Source: JACCTH01 sp963761985 (GTDB lineage: Bacteria; Actinomycetota; Acidimicrobiia; Spongiisociales; ZC4RG35). Taken from it: a stretch of DNA of 64,000 nucleotides. Position 1 is the first letter of the stretch, and every line of letters begins with the position of its first letter. Positions 1 to 7,419 of the stretch are shown in pieces. Both the position numbers and the translations under genes were made by a program. The stretch covers positions 463,232 to 527,231 of the forward strand of contig CAVXIT010000013.1 in NCBI GenBank assembly GCA_963761985.1. Direction: 5' to 3'. Below the pieces are notes generated by a model. The model worked only from the letters and a program-made list of their open reading frames with translations. It made no database searches and was not told the DNA's origin.

Positions 1-320
1 ATTCTTTCGAAGCGGAGGTCGTCGGTTTCCTCGACGTCACGACCGCCTGCCCAGCCACCGACCAGCGCGCAGACCACATGGATCGCGCCGAATTGCTCGG
101 CAATCTCCTTCATGAATCCATTGATCGCTTCCGGATTGGTGGCGTCCACCCGGCGAATCGTGATGCGCTCGTCATCGACCTCGAATTGGCTCTCGAAGCG
201 CTCCGCTTCCTCCGGAAGGAGATAGGTGATCGCGAGGCGATAGTTCCGACGCAAGAGGCGGCCGATCAACGCCGTGCCAAGGCCCCCGGTCCCACCGGTG
301 ATGACTACGACCTTGTCCAA
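1..320 (-). CDS. SDR family oxidoreductase, partial (3' end outside window)
   Basis: The reverse strand reads from a TTG at 320 into a Rossmann N-terminus: VVVITGGTGGLG at residues 4-15 is the glycine-rich NAD(P)-binding motif of short-chain dehydrogenases. It is followed by a conserved acidic stretch and an ALVGGWAGG segment near residue 88, which matches the NNAG region in this family. The TTG start is chosen because GGAG lies 5 nt upstream; an in-frame GTG at 335 is the alternative. The gene runs off the left edge, so the catalytic Ser-Tyr-Lys region is not visible and the substrate cannot be inferred. It is divergent from the ABC ATPase at 445. Confidence 0.75.
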   Translation of the reverse strand, partial: MDKVVVITGGTGGLGTALIGRLLRRNYRLAITYLLPEEAERFESQFEVDDERITIRRVDATNPEAINGFMKEIAEQFGAIHVVCALVGGWAGGRDVEETDDLRFER

Positions 321-444
321 ATCAACTCCAGTCACAACTGCATCCAAATCGTTAGCTGGGGGGCGAGCAATCGACCGTCATGGTAGGTTCCTGCGTTGAG
401 GGTCCGTAACCACGCTGGTTGCAAACGATCAGGAGGCAGCACTA

Positions 445-1632
445 ATGGCATCGATCACTTTCGATAGCGTTGGCAAGGTTTATCCAGGCGGGAACCGGGT
501 GATTTCCGATGTCAGTCTGAACATCGCCGACGGCGAGTTTCTGGTCTTGGTGGGACCCTCCGGGTGCGGAAAGTCGACCCTCTTGCGGATGATCGCCGGG
601 TTGGAGGAAATCACCGAGGGGGATCTGAAGATCGGCGAGCGGGTGGTGAACGATGTGAGCCCCAAGGATCGCGACATCGCCATGGTTTTCCAGAACTACG
701 CCCTTTATCCGCACATGTCCGTTTACGACAACATGGCCTTCGGGCTCAAGCTGCGGAAGATGAGCAAGGACGAGATCGACCGTCGAGTCAAGGATGCCTC
801 CCGGGTCCTCGAGCTCAACGAGTATCTCGAACGTAAGCCCAAGGCTCTTTCTGGTGGTCAGCGTCAGCGGGTGGCGATGGGTCGGGCCATCGTCCGCGAG
901 CCCTCCGCGTTCCTCATGGACGAGCCTCTGTCCAACCTCGACGCCAAGCTCCGAGTTCAGATGCGTTCCGAGATCGGGCTTCTCCAAGCCCGGTTGGGTA
1001 CCACCACCGTCTATGTCACCCACGACCAGGTGGAGGCGATGACGATGGGCGATCGCGTGGCGGTGATCCGCAAGGGCACGCTGCAGCAGGTCGACACGCC
1101 GCGCAACCTTTACGACTACCCCGACAATCTTTTTGTGGCTGGCTTCATTGGCTCTCCGTCGATGAACTTCATCTACGGGACCCTGGAAGGGTCAGGCGAC
1201 GAGGTCTACGCCAAGCTGGGTGGCGACCGGGTCAAACTCGACTCTCGGGCCACGGCGGAGAAGACCGGGCTTTCAAACTATGCCGGGAAGGAGGTCGTGG
1301 TCGGGATTCGTCCCGAAGCCTTCGAGTTAGCCCAGGCAGTACCGTCGGCCGATCCGTCGCAGGTGATCGACGTCAAAGTGGGGCTGGTCGAACAACTCGG
1401 CTCCGAAGCGTTTATCCACTTCGTCAAGCCATCGCCCCCCGTTATTACCCCAGACATCCGCGAGCTGCTGGCCGACCAGGGGACCGATCCGGCTTCGCTG
1501 GGCAACGAGACCAAGTTCACTGCCCGGGTCGATCCTGATTACGCCCCGAAGAACGGCGACGAAGTGAAGTTGCATGTCGAAACCGACAAGCTGCACTTCT
1601 TCGACAAGGAGACGGGCGAAGCGATTCGGTAG
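445..1632 (+). CDS. ugpC: sugar ABC transporter ATP-binding protein (UgpC/MsmK/MalK type)
   Basis: This 395-residue cytoplasmic ATPase would energise carbohydrate or glycerol-3-phosphate importers. Walker A GPSGCGKST is at residues 37-45, the Q-loop VFQNYALYPHMS at about 81-92, the LSGGQ signature at 135-139, Walker B ending in DEP near 159-161, and the switch His in the VYVTHD segment. The C-terminal third is the regulatory OB-fold (TOBE-like) typical of MalK-type subunits. AGGAGG at 431-436 precedes the ATG. No permease or binding-protein gene is adjacent, so it probably serves importers encoded elsewhere, as shared MsmK/UgpC ATPases do. The exact substrate is not readable; the gene symbol names the subfamily only. 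Confidence 0.93.
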   Translation: MASITFDSVGKVYPGGNRVISDVSLNIADGEFLVLVGPSGCGKSTLLRMIAGLEEITEGDLKIGERVVNDVSPKDRDIAMVFQNYALYPHMSVYDNMAFGLKLRKMSKDEIDRRVKDASRVLELNEYLERKPKALSGGQRQRVAMGRAIVREPSAFLMDEPLSNLDAKLRVQMRSEIGLLQARLGTTTVYVTHDQVEAMTMGDRVAVIRKGTLQQVDTPRNLYDYPDNLFVAGFIGSPSMNFIYGTLEGSGDEVYAKLGGDRVKLDSRATAEKTGLSNYAGKEVVVGIRPEAFELAQAVPSADPSQVIDVKVGLVEQLGSEAFIHFVKPSPPVITPDIRELLADQGTDPASLGNETKFTARVDPDYAPKNGDEVKLHVETDKLHFFDKETGEAIR

Positions 1633-1649
1633 CTACGGCCGAAAAGTAG

Positions 1650-2375
1650 CTAGGGCCGGAGAAGCTTGAAGCTCTCCGCTCTCTCCAACCCGGCCGCCTC
1701 GCCCTGAGCCGCCGCCCATTCCGACATGCGGTTGATGAATTCGGCGCGCCCTTCCTGGCTCGTTTCGGCGTTGCTCATGCTGGTCTCGGTCTGAGACGAG
1801 TGGCAGAAGAGCGCGGCAAGCTTCTGATCGAAGGTGCCGCGGATGTCTTCCCAATAGTCGGGCTCGTCAGCCCCCCAAAGAAGAATGGCGTCGGGCCGGT
1901 GCTTGGGTAGCGACAGCTCGGGGAAGAAGAGGTGATCCCGTGCCGCTACAACTCCGTCGATCGCCCCCCAACCGGTGGCCCGATGGTCTGGGTGGAGCAT
2001 GTAGCGACGCCATGGGTCGTGCGACAGAACTATGTCGGGCCGCAGCCGTCTGATCCACTCGCAGATCTCGCGCCTCAGTTGCATCGAGTATTCGAGCTCA
2101 CCGTCGACATGCCCGAGATGAACCAGCTCACCTCGCGCCCCTAGCTGGGCCGCGGCGTTTTTCTGCTCGAGCACGCGGGAGGCGATCAGCTCTCCCGGGC
2201 TCAGGTCGGGATCCCAGGTTCCTTTCGAGCCATCCGTGACGACGAGCATCGAGACTTCACAGCCTGCGGCTGCCCAGCGGGCGAGGGTGCCGCCCGCGCC
2301 AAACTCGGCGTCATCGGGATGCGCACCAACGGTGAGAGCGCGAGCGGGGACAGGAAGAGGTCCTTCGAAAGTCAC
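1650..2375 (-). CDS. PIG-L/LmbE family deacetylase
   Basis: A 241-residue protein of the zinc-dependent N-acetylglucosaminyl deacetylase superfamily, which includes MshB of mycothiol synthesis and Mca. The zinc motif AHPDD is at residues 18-22 and a second metal-ligand motif, HPDHRATG, lies in the middle. The GTG start at 2375 overlaps the cofC stop as GTGA, implying translational coupling. A longer upstream frame exists but overlaps cofC entirely, so I rejected it. The substrate is not determined. The inositol-phosphate synthase in this window makes a mycothiol link conceivable, but the sequence does not show MshB specificity. Confidence 0.88.
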   Translation of the reverse strand: MTFEGPLPVPARALTVGAHPDDAEFGAGGTLARWAAAGCEVSMLVVTDGSKGTWDPDLSPGELIASRVLEQKNAAAQLGARGELVHLGHVDGELEYSMQLRREICEWIRRLRPDIVLSHDPWRRYMLHPDHRATGWGAIDGVVAARDHLFFPELSLPKHRPDAILLWGADEPDYWEDIRGTFDQKLAALFCHSSQTETSMSNAETSQEGRAEFINRMSEWAAAQGEAAGLERAESFKLLRP

Positions 2376-2962
2376 GAGTCGAGCAGCGTAGAGATCCCTT
2401 CGATTTTGGCGCGCGCAGCTTCCAGGTCGATCGGTCGATCGATGTCGCACGAGAGCCGTGGATCCATCAATACCAGGGCCCGGGGAACCTGGCGCAAATG
2501 TCGGTGAAAGCTCGCTGGCCCATAGGCGAAAACCAAATCCTCTCCGGCCCCCCCGAGGAGAGGTGTGCCGCCGTCGGGGCTGGCGGTGATGACCGCGTGA
2601 CCGGTCTCGAGAGCACGCAACGGTTGGTCGAGGGCCTGGCCGGTCAGGTAGGGGAGGTCGGCATGAATGATCATCCACGGGGTTCCCACCCTTACCGCCT
2701 CGGCTCTTAGCTGTGTGGCCGACTGGTTGAGGTTTCCCCCGGGTTCCGCCAAAACCTCAAATCCATGGCTGGAGGCGAACGCGGCGACCTCGGCGTCGCC
2801 AGCCATTACGACCGGTTCGATGCCCGCGGCTTCGAGCGTGGACAGAGCGTGGGCGGCCAAAAACTGGGCCAGAGCTCGACGGCGATTCTCGTCGAGGTTT
2901 CCAGCCAATCTTGCCTTGGCGGCGCCGAAGGACTTGATCGGCACCCCGACGAGGACACGCAT
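2372..2962 (-). CDS. cofC: 2-phospho-L-lactate/PEP guanylyltransferase of F420 synthesis
   Basis: CofC/FbiD transfers GMP to phospholactate or phosphoenolpyruvate, making the precursor of the coenzyme F420 side chain. The 196-residue protein starts MRVLVGVPIKSFGAAKARL, with a nucleotidyltransferase N-terminus carrying the conserved Lys and Arg. It then has the HADLPYLT metal-binding segment near residue 100, SPDGGT, the YGPASFHRHL motif and a DIDRPIDL C-terminus. All are family hallmarks. The ATG at 2962 shares one base with the upstream VOC stop (TGATG), and the gene overlaps the PIG-L gene by 4 nt, so the three genes look like one operon. Two LLM-class F420-type enzymes in the window fit this role. 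Confidence 0.92.
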   Translation of the reverse strand: MRVLVGVPIKSFGAAKARLAGNLDENRRRALAQFLAAHALSTLEAAGIEPVVMAGDAEVAAFASSHGFEVLAEPGGNLNQSATQLRAEAVRVGTPWMIIHADLPYLTGQALDQPLRALETGHAVITASPDGGTPLLGGAGEDLVFAYGPASFHRHLRQVPRALVLMDPRLSCDIDRPIDLEAARAKIEGISTLLDS

Positions 2963-3450
2963 CAGCCAGAGTCGACAGCCCGTCCGGAAAGCACGTCCTC
3001 GAGCGAGAACTTGGTCCAAGGCGAGTCGCTCGGCCACTCCGCGAGTTGGACGAGTGTCCCGAGCGGATTGGCGGGATGGATGAAGAACTCGCTCCAGATT
3101 GGGCTGAGATTCGGTCCCAGAATGCGATATCCGGCCAGTTCGGCGCGCCGGGCGGCTTCGGCAGCGTCTTTCACTTTGTAGGTGAGATGGTGCAGGCCAG
3201 GACCGCGTTCGTCGAGAAATCGCTGAACGAACGAGTCCGCTTGCAAGGGAGCGATCAATTCGAGCTTGGAGTTGTCGGCAAGCACGAACTGCACCCAGCG
3301 AAACCCCGATCCCAGCTGATCGGTCCCGGCGAAATATTGGCCGCCGAGGCCACCGATCAAGGCCAGTCCATCTTCGATTGCAGGCACCGCGATGGCGACA
3401 TGATCAAAGCGCTCGATGAGATCGACGAAGAGGTCTTGGTCGAAGGTCAT
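2962..3450 (-). CDS. VOC family protein, methylmalonyl-CoA epimerase-like
   Basis: A 162-residue vicinal oxygen chelate protein with two beta-alpha-beta-beta-beta modules. Candidate metal ligands are His in FDHVAIAV (about residue 16), His in GPGLHHLTY (about 92) and Glu in LVQLAEW near the C-terminus. The KLELIAP and FLDERGPGLHHL stretches resemble methylmalonyl-CoA epimerases. It is the first gene of the operon with cofC and the PIG-L gene. The epimerase assignment is by resemblance only; another lyase or isomerase of the glyoxalase fold is possible. Confidence 0.8.
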   Translation of the reverse strand: MTFDQDLFVDLIERFDHVAIAVPAIEDGLALIGGLGGQYFAGTDQLGSGFRWVQFVLADNSKLELIAPLQADSFVQRFLDERGPGLHHLTYKVKDAAEAARRAELAGYRILGPNLSPIWSEFFIHPANPLGTLVQLAEWPSDSPWTKFSLEDVLSGRAVDSG

Positions 3451-3491
3451 CGTCGGACCTTATCGGTCGAGGCCCGAACTAGGTTGCACCC

Positions 3492-4469
3492 ATGAGAGCA
3501 GGGATGTTCGTTCCGCAGGGTTGGCGCCTGGATCTGGCCGGCCTCGATCAAAACTCGCACTGGCCGACGATGCTCGACGTGGCGCTGGCCGCCGAGACGG
3601 CCGGATTTGAAAGCGTGTGGGTCTATGACCATTTCCACACCGTGCCGATCGCGACCCAGGAGGTAACCCACGAAGCCTGGACCCTCATGGGCGCATTGGC
3701 GGTAAGCACGAGCGAGATCAGGCTCGGCCAGATGTGCACCTGCAACAGCTATCGCCCGCCGTCGTATCTGGCCAAGGTTGCGGCCACCGTCGACGTCCTC
3801 TCCGGAGGTCGGCTGGAGATGGGGATCGGAGCCGGCTGGTACGAGGGGGAATACCTCGCCTATGGCTACGAGTTCCCGCGACCGGCCGTGCGGATCGGCC
3901 AGCTGGCCGAGGCGGTCGAGATCATGAAGCGGATGTGGACCGAAGACGAGGTTCACTTCCAGGGAAAGCACTATCAACTAGCCGGCGCGATCTGCCGGCC
4001 GCGGCCCTTGCAGGAACCCCACATCCCGCTCTGGGTCGCCGGAGGCGGAGAACAGCTGACGCTCCGGGTCGCAGCTGAACATGCTGCCTACACCAATTTC
4101 GGGAACGACCTCGACGAGTTCATCACCAAGTCGGAGAAACTGGCCGAACATTGCGTGGACGTTGGACGCAACTACGACGAAATCGTCCGCAGCTCAGACT
4201 TCAACATCCTTTGCGCGCCAACCGAGGATGCCGTTGCGGAGCGAATCAATTGGATGAGGTCACACTTCGCCTCCGAACTTCCGCCGGAGCGGGTCGAGAG
4301 GACCCTGCGCAACTTCGCTGATTTCTCCGGCACGCCCGAGCAGCTGATCGAGAAGCTCCAACCGTGGGTCAATGCCGGCCTCGAATATGGGATCTTCTAC
4401 TTCGCCGAGGCGGCCTACGACCATGACGGTTTCGAGCTCTTTGCCCGCGAGGTAGTACCGAACCTCTAG
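3492..4469 (+). CDS. LLM class F420-dependent oxidoreductase
   Basis: A 325-residue luciferase-like TIM-barrel enzyme expected to use F420 (or FMN) as hydride carrier. The N-terminus has the ESVWVYDHF segment of the family. VDVLSGGRLEMGIGAGWYEGEYLAYG near residues 95-120 is the diagnostic SGGR..GIGAGW block, and PLWVAGGGEQLTLR follows. It is divergent from the VOC-cofC operon, with only about 40 nt between the starts, so the two units may share a control region. The substrate is unknown. Confidence 0.9.
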   Translation: MRAGMFVPQGWRLDLAGLDQNSHWPTMLDVALAAETAGFESVWVYDHFHTVPIATQEVTHEAWTLMGALAVSTSEIRLGQMCTCNSYRPPSYLAKVAATVDVLSGGRLEMGIGAGWYEGEYLAYGYEFPRPAVRIGQLAEAVEIMKRMWTEDEVHFQGKHYQLAGAICRPRPLQEPHIPLWVAGGGEQLTLRVAAEHAAYTNFGNDLDEFITKSEKLAEHCVDVGRNYDEIVRSSDFNILCAPTEDAVAERINWMRSHFASELPPERVERTLRNFADFSGTPEQLIEKLQPWVNAGLEYGIFYFAEAAYDHDGFELFAREVVPNL

Positions 4470-4479
4470 GACTCGGCCC

Positions 4480-5268
4480 TTAGACCATCACTTTGGCCAG
4501 CTGCCGGGAGAGGGCGACGAGACGGCCGGAATCGTCCCAGAGTTCGCAATCTTCTTCGACCAAGCTGTCGATCAAGTACCTCGAGCGGAATCGGGCCGTG
4601 AGCCATTCGGATGAAGGCCGTCCTCGGCCGTGAACCGTCAGCTCCAATGTCGGGGTCCAGCTGTAGTGGCCGAGGACGAACATCGTCGGGGGCCAGGCGT
4701 CGACCAGGAGCGGGAACGCGTGGGTCGGGGGAATGAGAGCGTCACGAAATCGAAACCTTCCCATCAACTCAGGCTGGGCAGCGTCGGTTGGAGGTCTTCC
4801 GCTGAGAACCTCGGCGAGACGAGGCGGCATTTGGTAGTCGAAGCGTTCGGTGATCGGAAACGGGCGATCCACCGTATCAATCAGGTCCGGCAGCTCAGGA
4901 GGCTGATCGAAGATCTTTGTGCGGCCCGAAACGGTGAGGTCACCATGGGCGGCAAGCACTGTGAGCTTGACCTGCCCGTTCTGGACCAATTGAGCGCGGG
5001 AATTGGAGATCGACCGGCCATGCTTGAGTACCTCGACCTCGACCGTTGCCGGGCCAGGCTCGGCGGGGGCGAGGAAGTGGCCGCTGCTGGTGAGCAGGTC
5101 TGGGTGTGCCACCTCGGCCCCGATCGCTCGCACCACGGTCGCCTGCAGATAGCCGCCGTTGGGCCGGCCCCCGATCGACCAGCGGTCGGTAATCGTGGCC
5201 CGGTATTGGCCGTTTCCGCCGTCGACCGCAGTGTCGATCTCGAACTCGGTCGATCTGGAACCGCTCAT
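4480..5268 (-). CDS. acyl-CoA thioesterase-like hotdog protein
   Basis: A 262-residue protein whose N-terminal half has the WSIGGRPNGGYL segment and a following beta region typical of double-hotdog TesB/4HBT_3 thioesterases. The C-terminal half contains a second hotdog (LELTVHGRG through the SRYLIDSLVEEDCELWDDSGRLVALSRQ region). It probably hydrolyses acyl-CoAs in the cytoplasm; chain length is not readable. It converges on the LLM gene (10 nt between stops) and is divergent from serA. Confidence 0.82.
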   Translation of the reverse strand: MSGSRSTEFEIDTAVDGGNGQYRATITDRWSIGGRPNGGYLQATVVRAIGAEVAHPDLLTSSGHFLAPAEPGPATVEVEVLKHGRSISNSRAQLVQNGQVKLTVLAAHGDLTVSGRTKIFDQPPELPDLIDTVDRPFPITERFDYQMPPRLAEVLSGRPPTDAAQPELMGRFRFRDALIPPTHAFPLLVDAWPPTMFVLGHYSWTPTLELTVHGRGRPSSEWLTARFRSRYLIDSLVEEDCELWDDSGRLVALSRQLAKVMV

Positions 5269-5277
5269 TGAGGGAGC

Positions 5278-5291
5278 CTAGGGACCCCTAG
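5278..5291. promoter_or_regulatory. palindrome between divergent thioesterase and serA
   Basis: CTAGGGACCCCTAG is an inverted repeat of two 6-nt arms around AC, about 10 nt upstream of the thioesterase start and 38 nt upstream of serA. Its position would suit an operator for a dimeric regulator, but no regulator is known and chance is possible. Confidence 0.3.
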
Positions 5292-5328
5292 ATTTCGGAA
5301 AGGACACCGATCAGGTCAAGATTCGGGT

Positions 5329-6948
5329 GTGCAAGATTCGCAGATGCAACAGCATCAGCTCGCGTCGTTTCGAGATCTGGTCGTGATCGCCGAGCCTTTG
5401 GCGCGAGCGGGCGTCGAAGTCTTGGAGCGGGATTTCGAAGTCATAGATCGCTCCGGCGTCGCTCGAGAAGAGCTGCTCGTGAGCCTGGCAGATGCGGCCG
5501 CCATCGTCGTGCGTTCGGCAACGGAGGTCGACCGAGAGCTCATCGAAGCCGCGCCCGCGCTCCGGGTGATCGGCCGGGCCGGGATCGGAGTCGACAACAT
5601 CGATGTCAATGCGGCGACAGCTCGAGGAATCGTGGTCGTCAACGCCCCGCAGGCAAACGCGATCAGCGCCGCCGAGCACGCCCTCGCACTGCTCTTGTCG
5701 CAGGCGCGCCATATTCCGCAGGCCGACGCCAGGACTCGCTCCGGGGTGTGGGATCGCAAGTCGTTTCAGGGAGTTGAGCTGCACGGCAAAACCCTGGGCG
5801 TCATCGGTCTTGGACGGATCGGGAGTCTCGTCTCAGACCGGGCCAGCGCTTTCGGGATGAAAGTTCTTGCTCACGATCCATTTGTCGGCGCCGATCGCGC
5901 CCGGCGCCACTTGGTGGAGCTGGTCAGCCTCGAGGAGCTACTCACCCGGTCCGACTTCATCACCATTCACCTGCCACTAACGGCCGAAACCGATGGCCTG
6001 CTGGGCAAGGACAACCTCGCCCGCTGCAAACCCGGGGTGCGGATCGTCAACACCTCGCGGGGCGGGATCGTCGATGAGCAGGCGTTGGCGGAAGCGGTCC
6101 GGGCGGGGATCGTCGCTGGGGCCGCGCTCGACGTATTCGCGCATGAGCCGTTGATCGAGAGCCCTCTCTTCGAGCTTCGACAGATTGTCCTGACCCCGCA
6201 CCTCGGTGCGTCGACGGTGGAGGCGCAGGACAAAGCCGGCGTCCAGGTCGCGGAGGCGGTGGCGGCTGCATTGCGAGGTGAGCTGGTGCTATCGGCAGTC
6301 AACGTTGACCTGGGCCGGGAAGTCTCAGAGGAGGTACGTGAGTTCTTGCCGGTGGCCGAGCAACTGGGAGCGGTCTTCATCGGACTCGGGGGAGGAGTGC
6401 CCGACCAGGTGCGCGTGGCGGCGCGGGGAAAGCTGGCGACCGCCGATATCCGGCCGCTGGGTCTCGCCGTCCTTAAAGGTGGCCTGTCCGCGGTATCGAG
6501 TGGACCCGTCTCTTATGTCAACGTCAACGCTCTCGCTCACGAACGCGGAATCGGGCTCGTGCTCGAAGCTGATGAGCGCAGCCTCGAGTATGTCTCGATG
6601 CTGTCGGTGACGGGTCGGGTGGGCCGCGAGGAGATTGCGGTCTCTGCTACGAAGTCGCGCAAGGGTCCGATGCTGGTTGAGATCCTCGGCCATGACGTCG
6701 AGCTTCCAATTTCGCCGCATTTGTTGATCGTCCGCAACGCCGACGTGCCCGGCATGATTGGCCGCGTGGGGTCCTTCCTGGGCGACATTGGCGTCAACAT
6801 CGCCAACATGGTTGTGGGTCGCTCTCGGCTCAACGAGGACGCGGCGATGATGGGCCTGAATCTCGACTCGCCGTTGAGCGAGGATGCCCTCGAGCGGCTG
6901 CGCATCATCCCCGGGGTTGAGGAAGCTCGCTACATCGAGGTGGGTTAG
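5329..6948 (+). CDS. serA: D-3-phosphoglycerate dehydrogenase
   Basis: First enzyme of phosphorylated serine synthesis: oxidises 3-phosphoglycerate to phosphohydroxypyruvate with NAD. The 539-residue length is that of the long actinobacterial form. It has a substrate-binding N-domain (GRAGIGVDNID at about 84-94), a Rossmann domain with GLGRIGSLV near 160, catalytic Arg in NTSRGGIVDE, Glu in DVFAHEP, His in TPHLGAST, then an intervening allosteric (ASB) domain. A C-terminal ACT domain begins around residue 465 (HLLIVRNADVPGMIGRVGS), where serine feedback is expected. The GTG at 5329 has no clear Shine-Dalgarno; an in-frame ATG at 5344 is an alternative start. It overlaps pgpA convergently by 4 nt. 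Confidence 0.95.
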   Translation: MQDSQMQQHQLASFRDLVVIAEPLARAGVEVLERDFEVIDRSGVAREELLVSLADAAAIVVRSATEVDRELIEAAPALRVIGRAGIGVDNIDVNAATARGIVVVNAPQANAISAAEHALALLLSQARHIPQADARTRSGVWDRKSFQGVELHGKTLGVIGLGRIGSLVSDRASAFGMKVLAHDPFVGADRARRHLVELVSLEELLTRSDFITIHLPLTAETDGLLGKDNLARCKPGVRIVNTSRGGIVDEQALAEAVRAGIVAGAALDVFAHEPLIESPLFELRQIVLTPHLGASTVEAQDKAGVQVAEAVAAALRGELVLSAVNVDLGREVSEEVREFLPVAEQLGAVFIGLGGGVPDQVRVAARGKLATADIRPLGLAVLKGGLSAVSSGPVSYVNVNALAHERGIGLVLEADERSLEYVSMLSVTGRVGREEIAVSATKSRKGPMLVEILGHDVELPISPHLLIVRNADVPGMIGRVGSFLGDIGVNIANMVVGRSRLNEDAAMMGLNLDSPLSEDALERLRIIPGVEEARYIEVG

Positions 6949-7394
6949 GCGACCAACGACTCGATGAGCCAACCGGCGCCGAGGCCGTACAGCCCAGCGA
7001 CGAGATCATCAGCCATGATCCCAATCGGTCCGCCGATCGCTTCGGCCGCAGCGACTCCGGGGAACCATCGTTTGCCGATGTCGGCTGCCCGGAACACGAC
7101 GAATGCGACGATCAGGCCGATCGGTCCCAACCCCACGCTCGCCAGCAGCATCCCGGCCGCCTCGTCGATGACAACCCAGCCGGGGTCGTCGTGGCGGAGA
7201 TCGAGTCGGTTGAGTGACCACAGTCCCAGGGCAAGCACCACTGCCAAAGCGAGCAGTCGTCCGTAGATCGGGGGAAGTACATAGGCGATCAGACCGGCGA
7301 CCAATGCCCCAACAGTTCCCGACCCCTCGTCTTGCTGTCGGATCCGACCTAAAACCAGGCCGCTGCCAAAGAAGGAGGCGATGACGAGGGCCAC
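6945..7394 (-). CDS. pgpA: phosphatidylglycerophosphatase A
   Basis: Integral membrane phosphatase that converts phosphatidylglycerophosphate to phosphatidylglycerol. The family blocks are present: an FGSGL N-terminal motif, GSGTVGALVA, DPGWVVIDEAAGM with the conserved acidic residues, FRAADIGKRWFP and GIMADDLVAGLYG. Several hydrophobic helices surround them. About 149 residues from the GTG at 7394, close to the usual 155-170. Longer starts (for example 7436) would overlap the divergent S9 peptidase start at 7420. Confidence 0.88.
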   Translation of the reverse strand: MALVIASFFGSGLVLGRIRQQDEGSGTVGALVAGLIAYVLPPIYGRLLALAVVLALGLWSLNRLDLRHDDPGWVVIDEAAGMLLASVGLGPIGLIVAFVVFRAADIGKRWFPGVAAAEAIGGPIGIMADDLVAGLYGLGAGWLIESLVA

Positions 7395-7419
7395 TCCGCG
7401 GACTCTAAATTCGACTGCA

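Noticed and set aside
442..1023. 193-codon antisense ORF over the ABC ATPase
   Set aside because: Shadow of the conserved ATP-binding domain; no independent support.
1650..2678. 342-codon version of the PIG-L gene
   Set aside because: The first 101 codons lie inside cofC in another frame; the GTG at 2375 overlapping the cofC stop is the natural start.
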